A stretch of 64,000 bases of DNA, taken from NCBI RefSeq assembly GCF_001513975.1, contig NZ_KQ947989.1, positions 248,001-312,000 of the forward strand. Reading direction: 5' to 3'. The notes under the pieces were generated by a model that was not told where the DNA came from, did no database searches, and worked only from the letters and a program-made list of their open reading frames with translations. Source of the stretch: Streptomyces curacoi (GTDB lineage: Bacteria > Actinomycetota > Actinomycetes > Streptomycetales > Streptomycetaceae). Positions 42,765-51,445 of the stretch are shown here, piece after piece; position 1 is the stretch's first letter, and each line of letters begins with the position of its first letter. Made by a program: the position numbers and the translations under genes.

Positions 42765-43721
42765 CTACACCTTGGGCACGCTCCAGGTGCGCGTCGCCCA
42801 TGTCCTCAAGTGCGGGGAGCGCGCGGCGAGTTCGCGGTAGGCGGCGGTGGCGGACTGCAGCAGCGCGTCGGCCGTCTCCTCGCTCACGGTGTCGCGCCGC
42901 CAGGCCAGCACATAGCGGCACCACAGCGGCGTACCGGTCAGCGGTTTGACGACGACCTGCGGGATCGGCCGGGTCGTCGCCTGTACGACGGCCACGCCGA
43001 GCCCGTCGGCGATCATTCCCTGCAACTCCAGCCGGTCGCCCAGGAATTCGTGCACCGCCGACGGAGTGAAGCCGGCCGCCGCGCAGGCCGCGTAGAAGAC
43101 ACCGGGCCAGCCGGCCCCGTCGTCCGGCGTCAGGAACCAGGCCTCCTCGGCCAGATCGGCGAGGGCGAGCTGCGGGCGGCGCGCGAGCGGGTGGCCGGAC
43201 GACAGGGCGACGAAGTTCGGCTCGGTGACGATCCCCCGGTGGGCCACCGCCTCCGAGTGCTCCAGCTCCCTGCCGGGGTAGTCCGCGGCGATGGCCGCGT
43301 CCACCGTGCCCTCCTCCAGCAGTTCGACGATTCGCGAGGAGGCGTACACGCTGTTCACCGCGAGCGAGAGGTCCGGAAGCCGGGCGCGGGCCCCCGACAT
43401 CATGCCCACGAGCATCGGTGAGTTCGTCGCCGCCACCCGCAGGGTCCGCGCCTGCGCCGCGCCGGGTGCCGGGCGGCGTCCGATCGCGGCGGCACGGGCG
43501 AGGACGTCACGGGCCTGGGCGACGACCTCGGCGCCGTAGGGAGTGGGCCGCACCCCGGTCGGGCCGCGCTCGAACAGCGGCTCGCCGAGGTGCCCTTCGA
43601 TGCGCCGGAGCTGGGTGCTCACGGCGGGCTGCGAGTACCCGAGGTCCGCCGCCGCCCGGCCCACGCTCCCCGCGTCGGCGATCGCGCACAGCACGCGCAG
43701 ATGCCGCAGCTCCAGCTCCAC
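42765..43721 (-). CDS. LysR-family transcriptional regulator
   Basis: A 318-aa protein. Residues 1-60 form the LysR helix-turn-helix (LRHLRVLCAIADAGSVGRAAADLGYSQPAVSTQLRRIE), and residues about 90-300 the two-lobed effector domain. GTG 43721. It is divergent from the GAPDH gene across a 136-nt region that is AT-richer than the surroundings, so it may regulate that gene. LysR proteins usually regulate the divergent neighbour, but no clear T-N11-A site can be singled out. Confidence 0.88.
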   Translation of the reverse strand: MELELRHLRVLCAIADAGSVGRAAADLGYSQPAVSTQLRRIEGHLGEPLFERGPTGVRPTPYGAEVVAQARDVLARAAAIGRRPAPGAAQARTLRVAATNSPMLVGMMSGARARLPDLSLAVNSVYASSRIVELLEEGTVDAAIAADYPGRELEHSEAVAHRGIVTEPNFVALSSGHPLARRPQLALADLAEEAWFLTPDDGAGWPGVFYAACAAAGFTPSAVHEFLGDRLELQGMIADGLGVAVVQATTRPIPQVVVKPLTGTPLWCRYVLAWRRDTVSEETADALLQSATAAYRELAARSPHLRTWATRTWSVPKV

Positions 43722-43857
43722 CCGTCACTCCCCCGGCTCGTATCTCATACAAACAACCGCAATATCGGTCATCCCGTCCCCCGTGTGACCCCCCTGTGAA
43801 CACTCATCGCATCGCATGGTTAGCATATGAGCGCCTCCTAGCTCGAAAGATAGGCCC

Positions 43858-45303
43858 GTGACTGTCAACGACGACTCGTTCACCAACTGGAAGAACCGCG
43901 AGGAGATCGCGGAGTCGATGATCCCGCTCATCGGGAAGCTGCACCGGGAGCGGGACGTCACCGTCCTCCTCCACAGCCGCTCCCTGGTGAACAAGTCGGT
44001 GGTCAGCATCCTGAAGACGCACCGGTTCGCCCGGCAGATCGCCGGTGAGGAGCTCTCGGTCACCGAGACGCTGCCGTTCCTGCAGGCCCTCACCGCGCTC
44101 GACCTCGGCCCGTCCCAGATCGACATCGGCATGCTGGCCGCCACGTACAAGGCCGACGACCGCGGTCTGTCCGTGGAGGCGTTCACCGCCGAGGCCGTCG
44201 CGGGCGCCACCGGCGCCAACAAGATCGAGCGCGGCGAGGGACGCGACGTCGTCCTCTACGGCTTCGGCCGCATCGGCCGCCTCGTGGCCCGTCTGCTGAT
44301 CGAGAAGGCCGGCTCCGGCAACGGGCTGCGGCTGCGTGCCATCGTCGTGCGCGGCGGCGGTGACCAGGACATCGTCAAGCGCGCCTCGCTGCTGCGCCGT
44401 GACTCCATCCACGGCCAGTTCCAGGGCACGATCACCGTCGACGAGGCGAACAGCACGATCTTCGCCAACGGCAACGCGATCAAGGTGATCTACGCGAACG
44501 ACCCGTCCGAGGTCGACTACACGGCGTACGGCATCAAGAACGCCATCCTCATCGACAACACCGGCAAGTGGCGCGACCGCGAGGGCCTGTCCAAGCACCT
44601 GCGCCCCGGCGTCGACAAGGTCGTCCTGACCGCGCCCGGCAAGGGTGACGTCCCGAACATCGTGCACGGCGTCAACCACGACACCGTCAAGCCGGACGAG
44701 CAGATCCTGTCCTGCGCCTCCTGCACCACCAACGCGATCGTGCCGCCGCTGAAGGCGATGGACGACGAGTACGGCGTCCTGCGCGGGCACGTGGAGACGG
44801 TTCACTCGTTCACGAACGACCAGAACCTGCTGGACAACTACCACAAGTCCGAGCGCCGCGGCCGTAGCGCGCCGCTGAACATGGTCATCACCGAGACGGG
44901 CGCCGCCTCGGCCGTCGCCAAGGCGCTGCCCGACCTCAAGGCGAAGATCTCCGGCAGCTCGATCCGGGTCCCGGTGCCGGACGTCTCCATCGCGATCCTC
45001 AACCTGCAGCTCGCGCGTGAGACCACCCGCGAGGAGGTCCTCGACTACCTGCGCGACGTGTCGCTGACCTCGCCGCTGCGGCGCCAGATCGACTTCATCA
45101 CGGCCCCCGACGCGGTCTCCAGCGACTTCATCGGCTCGCGGCACGCCTCGATCGTGGACGCCGGCGCGCTGAAGGTGGAGGGCGACAACGCGATCCTCTA
45201 CCTCTGGTACGACAACGAGTTCGGCTACTCCTGCCAGGTCATCCGCGTCGTCCAGCATGTCTCCGGGGTGGAGTACCCGACCTTCCCGGCTCCGGCGGTC
45301 TGA
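43858..45303 (+). CDS. glyceraldehyde-3-phosphate dehydrogenase, long form
   Basis: A 481-aa enzyme that oxidises glyceraldehyde-3-phosphate to 1,3-bisphosphoglycerate or runs the reverse reaction. It has a roughly 125-residue N-terminal extension before the NAD(P)-binding start VVLYGFGRIGRLVARLL. The active-site Cys is at about residue 289 in SCASCTTNAIVPP. The length and extension mark the long actinobacterial GAPDH type, different from the roughly 335-aa glycolytic enzyme, so this is probably a second isozyme. GTG 43858. A terminator hairpin follows. Confidence 0.92.
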   Translation: MTVNDDSFTNWKNREEIAESMIPLIGKLHRERDVTVLLHSRSLVNKSVVSILKTHRFARQIAGEELSVTETLPFLQALTALDLGPSQIDIGMLAATYKADDRGLSVEAFTAEAVAGATGANKIERGEGRDVVLYGFGRIGRLVARLLIEKAGSGNGLRLRAIVVRGGGDQDIVKRASLLRRDSIHGQFQGTITVDEANSTIFANGNAIKVIYANDPSEVDYTAYGIKNAILIDNTGKWRDREGLSKHLRPGVDKVVLTAPGKGDVPNIVHGVNHDTVKPDEQILSCASCTTNAIVPPLKAMDDEYGVLRGHVETVHSFTNDQNLLDNYHKSERRGRSAPLNMVITETGAASAVAKALPDLKAKISGSSIRVPVPDVSIAILNLQLARETTREEVLDYLRDVSLTSPLRRQIDFITAPDAVSSDFIGSRHASIVDAGALKVEGDNAILYLWYDNEFGYSCQVIRVVQHVSGVEYPTFPAPAV

Positions 45304-45313
45304 TCCCGCCCGG

Positions 45314-45346
45314 CCGCCCGGCACCGCGGGAGCGCGGGCCGGGCGG
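45314..45346 (+). terminator. hairpin after the GAPDH gene
   Basis: A 9-bp stem: CCGCCCGGC (45314-45322) and GCCGGGCGG (45338-45346), with a 15-nt loop. It begins 11 nt past the stop codon. Confidence 0.55.
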
Positions 45347-45420
45347 TCGCCGCTCTGCGAGCGGGTTCGGGTCGCCGCTCGGCGAGTGGCTTCGGGTCGC
45401 CGCTCGGCGAGTGGCTTCGG
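45346..45420. repeat. three tandem 25-bp repeats
   Basis: Units at 45346-45370, 45371-45395 and 45396-45420. The last two are identical; the first differs at a few positions. The unit starts GTCGCCGCTCGGCGAGTGGC and ends TTCGG. It lies between the GAPDH terminator and the hoxX-like gene. Confidence 0.85.
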
Positions 45421-45478
45421 GGCGAAACGCCGCCGGGGTCCTTCTCGCCGTCCCATAAAACGACGATCATCTCGCGTC

Positions 45479-47185
45479 ATGGAGATCCTGCTCGTCGCCA
45501 GCGCGTTCAACAGCCTGTCCCAGCGCCTGTACACGGAACTGTCGGACCAAGGGCACGGGGTGGCCGTCGTGCTCGCCTCGCACGGCGCGGAAGCGGTCCG
45601 AGCCGCCGTGCACGCCGCTCGCCCGGAACTGGTCATCGCCCCGATGCTGAAGACGGCGCTTCCGGAAGATGTGTGGCGGGAGCACACCTGCTTCGTCGTG
45701 CACCCGGGACCGCCCGGCGACCGCGGCCCGTCCTCCCTGGACTGGGCGATCGCCAAGGACGAATCCCACTGGGGAGTGACGGTGCTCCAGGCCGAGGCGG
45801 GGATGGACGCGGGCGATGTGTGGGCCGCGCAGACCTTCCCGGTGCCGCCGGTGGGCAAGAGCGACCTGTACCGGGGCGAGGTGTCCGACGCCGCCTCGGC
45901 CGCCGTCCAGCTGGCCGTGCGGCGGTACGCCGAAGGATCGTTCAAGCCGCAGGCCCAGAGCGATCCCGCGATCCGTGTGGTCTGGCGGGACTACTTCCGC
46001 CAGAAGCAGCGGCGGATCGACTGGGACGACGACAGCACCGAGACGGTGCTGCGCAAGCTCCGCGGCGCCGACTCACAGCCGGGGGTGCTGGACGAACTCC
46101 TCGGCCGGGAGGTCTTCCTGCACGGCGGGCATCCCGAGGACCGGCTGCGCGGACGCCCCGGGGAGCTGCTCGCCACGCGCGCCGGGGCGATCTGCCGGGC
46201 CACGGTGGACGGCGCGGTGTGGATCCCCGAGCTGCGCCCCCGCAAGGCCTCCGGCGACCCGGCGCCGTTCCGCCGCCCGGCGGCCTCCGTACTGGCCTCC
46301 CTGCCGCAGTCGGCGCAGCTGCGGCTCCCGGAAGTCGCCGCGCCTCTCGAACTGTCCCCCGGCCGGCGCACCTGGACCGACATCCGATACCGGCAGCACG
46401 GCGACGTCGGCTTCCTGGCCTTCTCGTTCCCCGGCGGGGCGATGAGCACCGGCCATTGCCGCAGGCTGCTCGCCGCCTACCGGTACGCGCTCACCCGCCC
46501 GACCCGGGTGCTGGTGCTCGGCGGATCCCGCGACTTCTTCTCCAACGGCCTCCACCTGAACGTCATCGAGGCGGCCGCCGACCCCGCGGGCGAGTCCTGG
46601 GCCAACCTCAACGCCATGAACGACCTCGTCGAAGCCATGCTGCGCACCACCGACCGCCTGGTGGTGGCGGCGCTGGGCGGCAACGCGGCGGCCGGCGGGG
46701 TGATGCTCGCGCTGGCCGCCGACGAGGTGTGGTGCCGCTCGGGCGCCGTCCTCAACCCGCACTACCGCAGGATGGGTCTGTACGGGTCGGAGTTCTGGAC
46801 GTACACGCTGCCGCGCCGCGTCGGAGCCGACACGGCGCAGCGGCTGGTGGCCGAGGCGTTGCCGGTGAGCTCCGCGAGTGCCCTGCAGCTCGGCCTGGTG
46901 GACCGTCTGGTGCATGTGCCGGCCCATGAGTTCACCAGCGAGGTCGAGCACCTGGCTGCCGCGCTCGCCGACGACCCGGAGATCGCGCGGCGCGTCGCCG
47001 CGAAGGCCGCGTCCCGTCGGTCGAGCGAGGAGCGGCATCCGCTCGCCGAGTACCGGCGGGACGAACTCGCCCGCATGCGCGCGATCCTCTTCGACCCGCA
47101 CGCCCCCTACCACGCCCTGCGGTCGGCGTTCGTCCGCAAGCAACCGAGCGGCTCCGCCGATCCGCTGGCCATCGGGGGCACCTGA
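45479..47185 (+). CDS. hoxX: HoxX/HypX-like hydrogenase maturation protein
   Basis: A 568-aa two-domain protein. The N-terminal half (about 1-270) is formyl-tetrahydrofolate transferase-like, with HPGPPGDRGPSSLDWAI (the conserved His-Pro-Gly loop) and VLQAEAGMDAGDVWA. The C-terminal half (about 300-540) is an enoyl-CoA-hydratase-type crotonase fold (FSNGLHLNVIE, LGGNAAAGGVMLALAADEVW). HypX/HoxX makes CO from formyl groups for the Fe(CN)2CO site of oxygen-tolerant [NiFe] hydrogenases. Here no structural hydrogenase gene is in the window, and the next gene, a maturation protease, is broken. Confidence 0.9.
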   Translation: MEILLVASAFNSLSQRLYTELSDQGHGVAVVLASHGAEAVRAAVHAARPELVIAPMLKTALPEDVWREHTCFVVHPGPPGDRGPSSLDWAIAKDESHWGVTVLQAEAGMDAGDVWAAQTFPVPPVGKSDLYRGEVSDAASAAVQLAVRRYAEGSFKPQAQSDPAIRVVWRDYFRQKQRRIDWDDDSTETVLRKLRGADSQPGVLDELLGREVFLHGGHPEDRLRGRPGELLATRAGAICRATVDGAVWIPELRPRKASGDPAPFRRPAASVLASLPQSAQLRLPEVAAPLELSPGRRTWTDIRYRQHGDVGFLAFSFPGGAMSTGHCRRLLAAYRYALTRPTRVLVLGGSRDFFSNGLHLNVIEAAADPAGESWANLNAMNDLVEAMLRTTDRLVVAALGGNAAAGGVMLALAADEVWCRSGAVLNPHYRRMGLYGSEFWTYTLPRRVGADTAQRLVAEALPVSSASALQLGLVDRLVHVPAHEFTSEVEHLAAALADDPEIARRVAAKAASRRSSEERHPLAEYRRDELARMRAILFDPHAPYHALRSAFVRKQPSGSADPLAIGGT

Positions 47186-47551
47186 CGACTACGCGGCTGC
47201 CGGTGGCGGGCGTCGGCACCCCTTCCTCGCGGACGACGCCTTCGAGCCGGAGGTCATCCGCGCCCTCGACCGGCCCCCCTGCCACCAGGGGTGCGGCTGC
47301 GGGACTTCGGTGTCCGCGGGATGGATCTCGCCCACGAGCTGCTCGAGGGCTTGACACAGCGCTCCTGGTCGACGCGGCGGCGAAGCTCCTGGCGCCGACC
47401 GCCCACCCTGGGCGCCGATCCGCTCCCGCGGGTCCTCGTCCTCACCTGCGAGCCCGAGCTGCGGCCGCGCGGCGACGAGGAGATCGCCCCGGGCATGAGC
47501 GCGCCGGTGCGCGACCCGGTGGAGCGGCCCGTCGCAGCCCCGCACTCCACG
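47182..47551 (+). pseudogene. [NiFe] hydrogenase maturation protease pseudogene (HyaD/HupD-type)
   Basis: Fragments of a hydrogenase endopeptidase follow each other in shifting frames: TTRLPVAGVGTP, then PFLADDAFEPEVIRAL, then GVRLRDFGVRGMDLAHELLEG, then LDTALLVDAA, then RGDEEIAPGMSAPVRDPVE. Intact members read V-A-G-x-G-N-x-F-x-G-D-D-x-F-x-x-E-V and end near MSPPV. At least four frameshifts are needed, the first three explained by single-base losses. The start is CTG where an ATG overlapping the hoxX stop would be expected. The nickel-ligand Glu/Asp region is also altered. Confidence 0.75.
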
Positions 47552-47620
47552 GTCCCAGCGCCGCTCGCCGCCCCCGCAGCCGCTTCCCCGGTGAGCCGCC
47601 GGGCCGGCTCCGCCGCGCGC

Positions 47621-49261
47621 TCAGTGACCGCGGAACGCCTCCTGCAGCCACCACGAGCCGCGGTCGTCGACCACCTTGGCGTCGATGAGCAACGGCGCGG
47701 ACCGCGGACCGGAGACCCAGTCCTCCACGGCCTTCAGGTCCGCCGTGGTGCGTACGGTCACCGCCTCGAAGCCGTAGCCGCGGCCGACGGCGGCGATGTC
47801 CGTCGAGGGGAAGCGGACCGTGTCGAGCGGGTGGCCGTGGGGGCCGAAGTGGTGCACCTCGGCGCCGTAGGCCTCGTCGTCGTACACGACGACCACCATC
47901 GGCAGCCCGAGCCTGCGTACGGTGTCGAGCTCGACGGCGCTCATCATCGCGCCCCCGTCGCCCAGGGCGGCCACCGGGAGCCGGTCCGGCTGTGCGAGTG
48001 CCGCGCCGATCGTGGTCGCCAGACCCAGGCCGATGGACTGGAAGGCCTGGGTGAAGCAGAAGCCGTGGTGGTCCGGCACGGACAGGTACATGCTCGGGTG
48101 GCCCATGAAGTTGCCGGAGTCCACGCCGATCACCCGCTCCGCGGGCAGGAGGTCGTCGAGCGCGATGCTCAGCGTCCGCGGGTCGATCCGCTCGCGGGTG
48201 CTCGTGTCCTCGTACGGCACGTCACGCCAGCGCACGCGTGCGGCGAGGGCCGCGGCGACCTCCGGGGTCCGGTAGCCCCGGCGTCGCTCGCCACCGGCGT
48301 CGAGGGCGCGCCGAGCGGTGAGCCGGACGTCTCCCACGACACCGAGGTGCACGCGGCGGTGCGCGCCCAGCGCCGACGCCTCGTCGTCGACCTGTACGAC
48401 GGTCGTGTCGGCGCCGATCAGGCTGCCGTGCCGCATGGTCCACATGTTGAGCGCGCAGCCCCAGCCCACGATGAGGTCCGCGCCCTGGATCAGCTCGGTG
48501 GTCAGGGGTGAGGCGAAGCCTCCGGAGACGTCGAGGGCCCAGGGGTCGCCGTGGAACAGGCCGCGGGCGACGGCCGAGGTCGCAAGCAAGGCACCGTGGC
48601 GTTCGGCGAGGGTGGCGAGGGCGTCCCGGCAGCCGGGGCCGCGCGATCCCCGGCCGGCCACGAAGACCGGCCGCCGCGCCTGCCCGAGCAGCCGCGCCAG
48701 CTCCGCGACGTCCGCGTCCGCGGGCGCCACGGGAACCCGTGGCGGCGCAGGCGCGGCGTGCGCCAGGGCGCCGTCGGGCACCTCCGACTCCTGGACGGGC
48801 AGCGGGAGATTGAGGAGCACGGTACGCCGCTCGTGCACCGCGCGCCGGACCGCGCCGCACACCTGCTCGACCGCGTCCTCCCCGGACGTGACCCGAGCCG
48901 TGACGGCCCCCACCGCCCTCGCCAACGCCTCTTGGTCGACGTAGAAGTTGGACCTCGGCTCGGTCACCTCGGCCGCCAGCACGACCAGCGGTGTACGGCT
49001 CTTGGCCGCCTCCGCGATGCCCGTGACGGCGTTCGTCAGACCGGGGCCCTGGTGCACGCTCAGTACCGCCACCGTGCCGCTGGTGCGCGCATACGCGTCG
49101 GCCATCGTCGCGGCGCCGCCCTCGTGGCGGGCGGCCACGAAGCGCGCGCCCGCCGCGACCATGGCGTTGGTGGCGTGGAAGTTGCCCGATCCGACCACAC
49201 CGAAGACATGGCTCACGCCGGCCGCGCACAGCGCCCGGCCGACCGCCTCCGCGACCTTCAT
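47621..49261 (-). CDS. thiamine-diphosphate-dependent enzyme (acetolactate synthase/decarboxylase-like)
   Basis: A 546-aa protein of the POX/ILV family. The catalytic Glu is in ARHEGGAATMADAYA (about residue 51). The central domain is at about 190-330, and the ThDP-binding segment starts with GDGGAMMSAVELDT. The second half of the motif, usually NN or ND, reads DDEAYG here, so the metal ligand is Asp rather than Asn. The substrate is unknown. It is coupled to the cyclase-family hydrolase (ATGA overlap at 49258-49261), which suggests the two enzymes act in one degradation or decarboxylation pathway. Confidence 0.85.
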   Translation of the reverse strand: MKVAEAVGRALCAAGVSHVFGVVGSGNFHATNAMVAAGARFVAARHEGGAATMADAYARTSGTVAVLSVHQGPGLTNAVTGIAEAAKSRTPLVVLAAEVTEPRSNFYVDQEALARAVGAVTARVTSGEDAVEQVCGAVRRAVHERRTVLLNLPLPVQESEVPDGALAHAAPAPPRVPVAPADADVAELARLLGQARRPVFVAGRGSRGPGCRDALATLAERHGALLATSAVARGLFHGDPWALDVSGGFASPLTTELIQGADLIVGWGCALNMWTMRHGSLIGADTTVVQVDDEASALGAHRRVHLGVVGDVRLTARRALDAGGERRRGYRTPEVAAALAARVRWRDVPYEDTSTRERIDPRTLSIALDDLLPAERVIGVDSGNFMGHPSMYLSVPDHHGFCFTQAFQSIGLGLATTIGAALAQPDRLPVAALGDGGAMMSAVELDTVRRLGLPMVVVVYDDEAYGAEVHHFGPHGHPLDTVRFPSTDIAAVGRGYGFEAVTVRTTADLKAVEDWVSGPRSAPLLIDAKVVDDRGSWWLQEAFRGH

Positions 49262-50043
49262 GAGCGCTCCACCAGGGCCAGCACCCGTGCGGGTGCACCG
49301 GATCCGGTCACGATGGGCAGCGGCCCCGCGACGACCACGGAACCGGTCGGCGGGAGTGCGGCGAGGTTCCGCAACTGGGTCAGCCCGTACTTGTCGCTGC
49401 CCATGAGGAAGGAGTGGCAGGGGAAGGCGGGCTCGAAGGAGTGCGCGCGCCCGGCATCCGTGCCCACCGTCTCGACGCCGAGGCCGATCACCGGTGCCTC
49501 CTCGGCCACCCAGCGCGCGCACTCGGCCGACAGGCCGGGGGTGTGCGGACCGCTCTCGTCCGCGTTGAGGAACGCCTCCTGGGTGTGCGAGCGGGCGTCC
49601 CAGCCCGTGCGCAGCAGCAGCCAACCGCCGTCGGGCAAGGGGCCGTTCTCGGCCTCCCAGGCCTTCACGTGGTCCACCTCGACGAGAAAGTCCGGGTCCT
49701 CGGCGGCTTCCGCGGAGAAGTCGAGCACCGCCGCCGGCGCGATCAGCCGGCGTGCCGGCACCGAGGCCACGTCGTCGAGGTTCTTGCCGGTGACCCAGTG
49801 GTTCGGGGCGTCGAAGTGGGTGCCGGTGTGCTCGCCGGTGCGGAAGTTGTTCCAGTACCAGGCGGGGCCACGGTCGTCGTACCGGCTGATCTCCTCCAGT
49901 TCGAACACGGCGGTCTGGGCGAACTCGGACGGCAGCCGGATCACGGGTGTCGATGACGACAACGGCGAGGTGAGGTCGACGACTTCGACGGCCCCACCCC
50001 GTAACGCGGACACCAGCGCGGCGAGGACGGACGGCTCGGACAT
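49258..50043 (-). CDS. cyclase-family hydrolase (kynurenine-formamidase-like)
   Basis: A 261-aa metal-dependent amide or lactone hydrolase. The signature HTGTHFDAPNHW (residues about 72-83) carries the metal ligands. The segment GWDARS and the downstream LGVETVGTDAG are also family features. Enzymes of this fold act on N-formylkynurenine, isatin or similar compounds. It is first in a two-gene operon with the ThDP enzyme, so the two may handle the same substrate. Start ATG 50043. Confidence 0.88.
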   Translation of the reverse strand: MSEPSVLAALVSALRGGAVEVVDLTSPLSSSTPVIRLPSEFAQTAVFELEEISRYDDRGPAWYWNNFRTGEHTGTHFDAPNHWVTGKNLDDVASVPARRLIAPAAVLDFSAEAAEDPDFLVEVDHVKAWEAENGPLPDGGWLLLRTGWDARSHTQEAFLNADESGPHTPGLSAECARWVAEEAPVIGLGVETVGTDAGRAHSFEPAFPCHSFLMGSDKYGLTQLRNLAALPPTGSVVVAGPLPIVTGSGAPARVLALVERS

Positions 50044-50101
50044 GGGCGCCTCCTGGGTCGGTGCTGCAACTGACAGCATCCCAGGGCGGTGTGACGGCCG
50101 T

Positions 50102-50905
50102 TCAGATACTTTCGGCCAGGCCGATCGTCTCGTCGACGCGTTCGGCGACCCAGCTCAGGAAGGCCTGCACCTCTGCAGCGGGCAGTTCGGCCGAGACACG
50201 CGAGGGGCGTTCGAAGCTGCGCAGTGCCGCCGCCAGGAGGGGCCGGAAGCGCTCCTCGGACGCCGCGACCGCCTGCGCCGCCCGGCGCTTGGCCGCCCAG
50301 CGGCCGGTACGGCAGTACACCACGGAGCGGCAGCCGTTGAGGACCCGGTTGTCCGCGAGATGCCCTTCGCCGGCGCTGTGCTCACGGACCGAGGCGCGGA
50401 TCGCGGTGAGCACACTGGTGCGGGCGGGTTCGGCGATCACTGCCCGCGCCGGGCTGCCGTAGAGCACGCGCCCGGCCTGATGGGCGACGGAGCGGTCGAT
50501 GACGTACCAGAACGCCGGGGATTCGGACGGGTCGAGGCTGACCCGCTCGGGCAGCAGCGGTCCGGTGTTGAGGTCCAGCAGGTAGCCCGCCGCGCCGGAC
50601 GGCCGGGCGGCGAAGTCCTCGGCGTAGACCACCAGTTCAAGTCCTGCCGCGGGGCAGGGCAGGGCGGGGTGCGCCAGTGCGGCAGCCAGTTCGGGCAGCG
50701 CCCGCCCGGGGAGGGACGGGTCCACGACCACCGTCACGTCGGTGTCGCTGCGCCCGTGCCGGTAGTCGCCGAGCGCGACGGAGCCGACCGCGAGGACGCT
50801 CACCAGGTGCGGTCCGCACACGGTGTGGGTGCGGTGGACGAGTTCCTCCAGGTAGGGGCGGAGTTCGGCGGGGACGGAGTGGGGGTCCGTGAGCGTCCGG
50901 GTCAT
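50102..50905 (-). CDS. AadA-like nucleotidyltransferase
   Basis: A 267-aa protein with the nucleotidyltransferase motif GSVALGDYRHGRSDTDVTVVVD (GS...DxD) at residues about 41-62 and a C-terminal helical DUF4111-like domain. This is the architecture of aminoglycoside 3''-adenylyltransferases (AadA), but many chromosomal relatives are not resistance genes. The expected catalytic Glu may be in the AELPA/REHSAGEGHL helix. Whether it modifies streptomycin or spectinomycin cannot be told. Start ATG 50905. Confidence 0.85.
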   Translation of the reverse strand: MTRTLTDPHSVPAELRPYLEELVHRTHTVCGPHLVSVLAVGSVALGDYRHGRSDTDVTVVVDPSLPGRALPELAAALAHPALPCPAAGLELVVYAEDFAARPSGAAGYLLDLNTGPLLPERVSLDPSESPAFWYVIDRSVAHQAGRVLYGSPARAVIAEPARTSVLTAIRASVREHSAGEGHLADNRVLNGCRSVVYCRTGRWAAKRRAAQAVAASEERFRPLLAAALRSFERPSRVSAELPAAEVQAFLSWVAERVDETIGLAESI

Positions 50906-51215
50906 GGGGTCAGTGTCGCCCGGGCCGGAAATCGACGGATGCCCGAGAACGTCCGCACCGCGGGACGTCCCGCGTCTCGCGGCGCGCCCGGTATCAGGCC
51001 AATATCGGCATGCGGTGCCTGACGACCGAGGACGACGCCGTCGTACCCGGCGGGCGCTCCTGCCCTCGCGATGCCGTGCGCATATGCACCCCCGGCGGGG
51101 GCTTCACATCGCCACCACACGGCCATCACGCCAGAAGCACATTCGGCCGATCGGCGGTCGGGGCGCTCGTCGCGGGGCAGACGGCGTGTGCGCCGCATGC
51201 CTAGCCTCCCGGGTC
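50906..51215. other. 310-nt intergenic stretch
   Basis: Lies between the nucleotidyltransferase gene (divergent, minus strand) and the possible small peptide. No convincing frame on either strand, no terminator, and no repeat was found. It presumably holds the promoter of the nucleotidyltransferase gene. Confidence 0.4.
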
Positions 51216-51344
51216 ATGCGATCACCACGTATGGGACGCCCGGGTCGCACCGCCGTCCTCGGTCTGCTCCTCGCCACCTTCGGGGCGGCCCCCAGCGCGG
51301 GCGCGGCGGACCCGGCGCCGGAGACCCGGGAGGCCTGCGCCTGA
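51216..51344 (+). CDS. possible small secreted peptide (42 aa)
   Basis: A 42-aa frame with a signal-peptide-like start: a basic MRSPRMGRPGR region, then the hydrophobic TAVLGLLLATFGAAP and a possible cleavage site at SAGA-AD. The end is polar (PETREACA). No ribosome-binding site is visible and no homologue is known to me, so this may be a chance frame. A terminator hairpin lies 20 nt after it. Confidence 0.25.
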   Translation: MRSPRMGRPGRTAVLGLLLATFGAAPSAGAADPAPETREACA

Positions 51345-51363
51345 CCTCCGGTCGGGCCTCCCG

Positions 51364-51399
51364 GCGCCCCGCGCAGACGCCTCCCCCTGCGCGGGGCGC
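51364..51399. terminator. bidirectional hairpin terminator
   Basis: A perfect 13-bp stem: GCGCCCCGCGCAG (51364-51376) and its complement (51387-51399), with a 10-nt C-rich loop. It lies between the possible small peptide and the end of the pyruvate carboxylase gene, and probably ends transcription of the latter. Confidence 0.75.
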
Positions 51400-51445
51400 G
51401 ACGGCATGCTCGGCCGGCGCGGCGGCCCACCTGCCGCCGCCCTGC

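Noticed and set aside
50889..51215. Plus-strand frame running from 50889 into the small peptide region
   Set aside because: Arg/Cys-rich composition and overlap with the nucleotidyltransferase start indicate a chance frame; only the last 42 codons have a plausible signal peptide.
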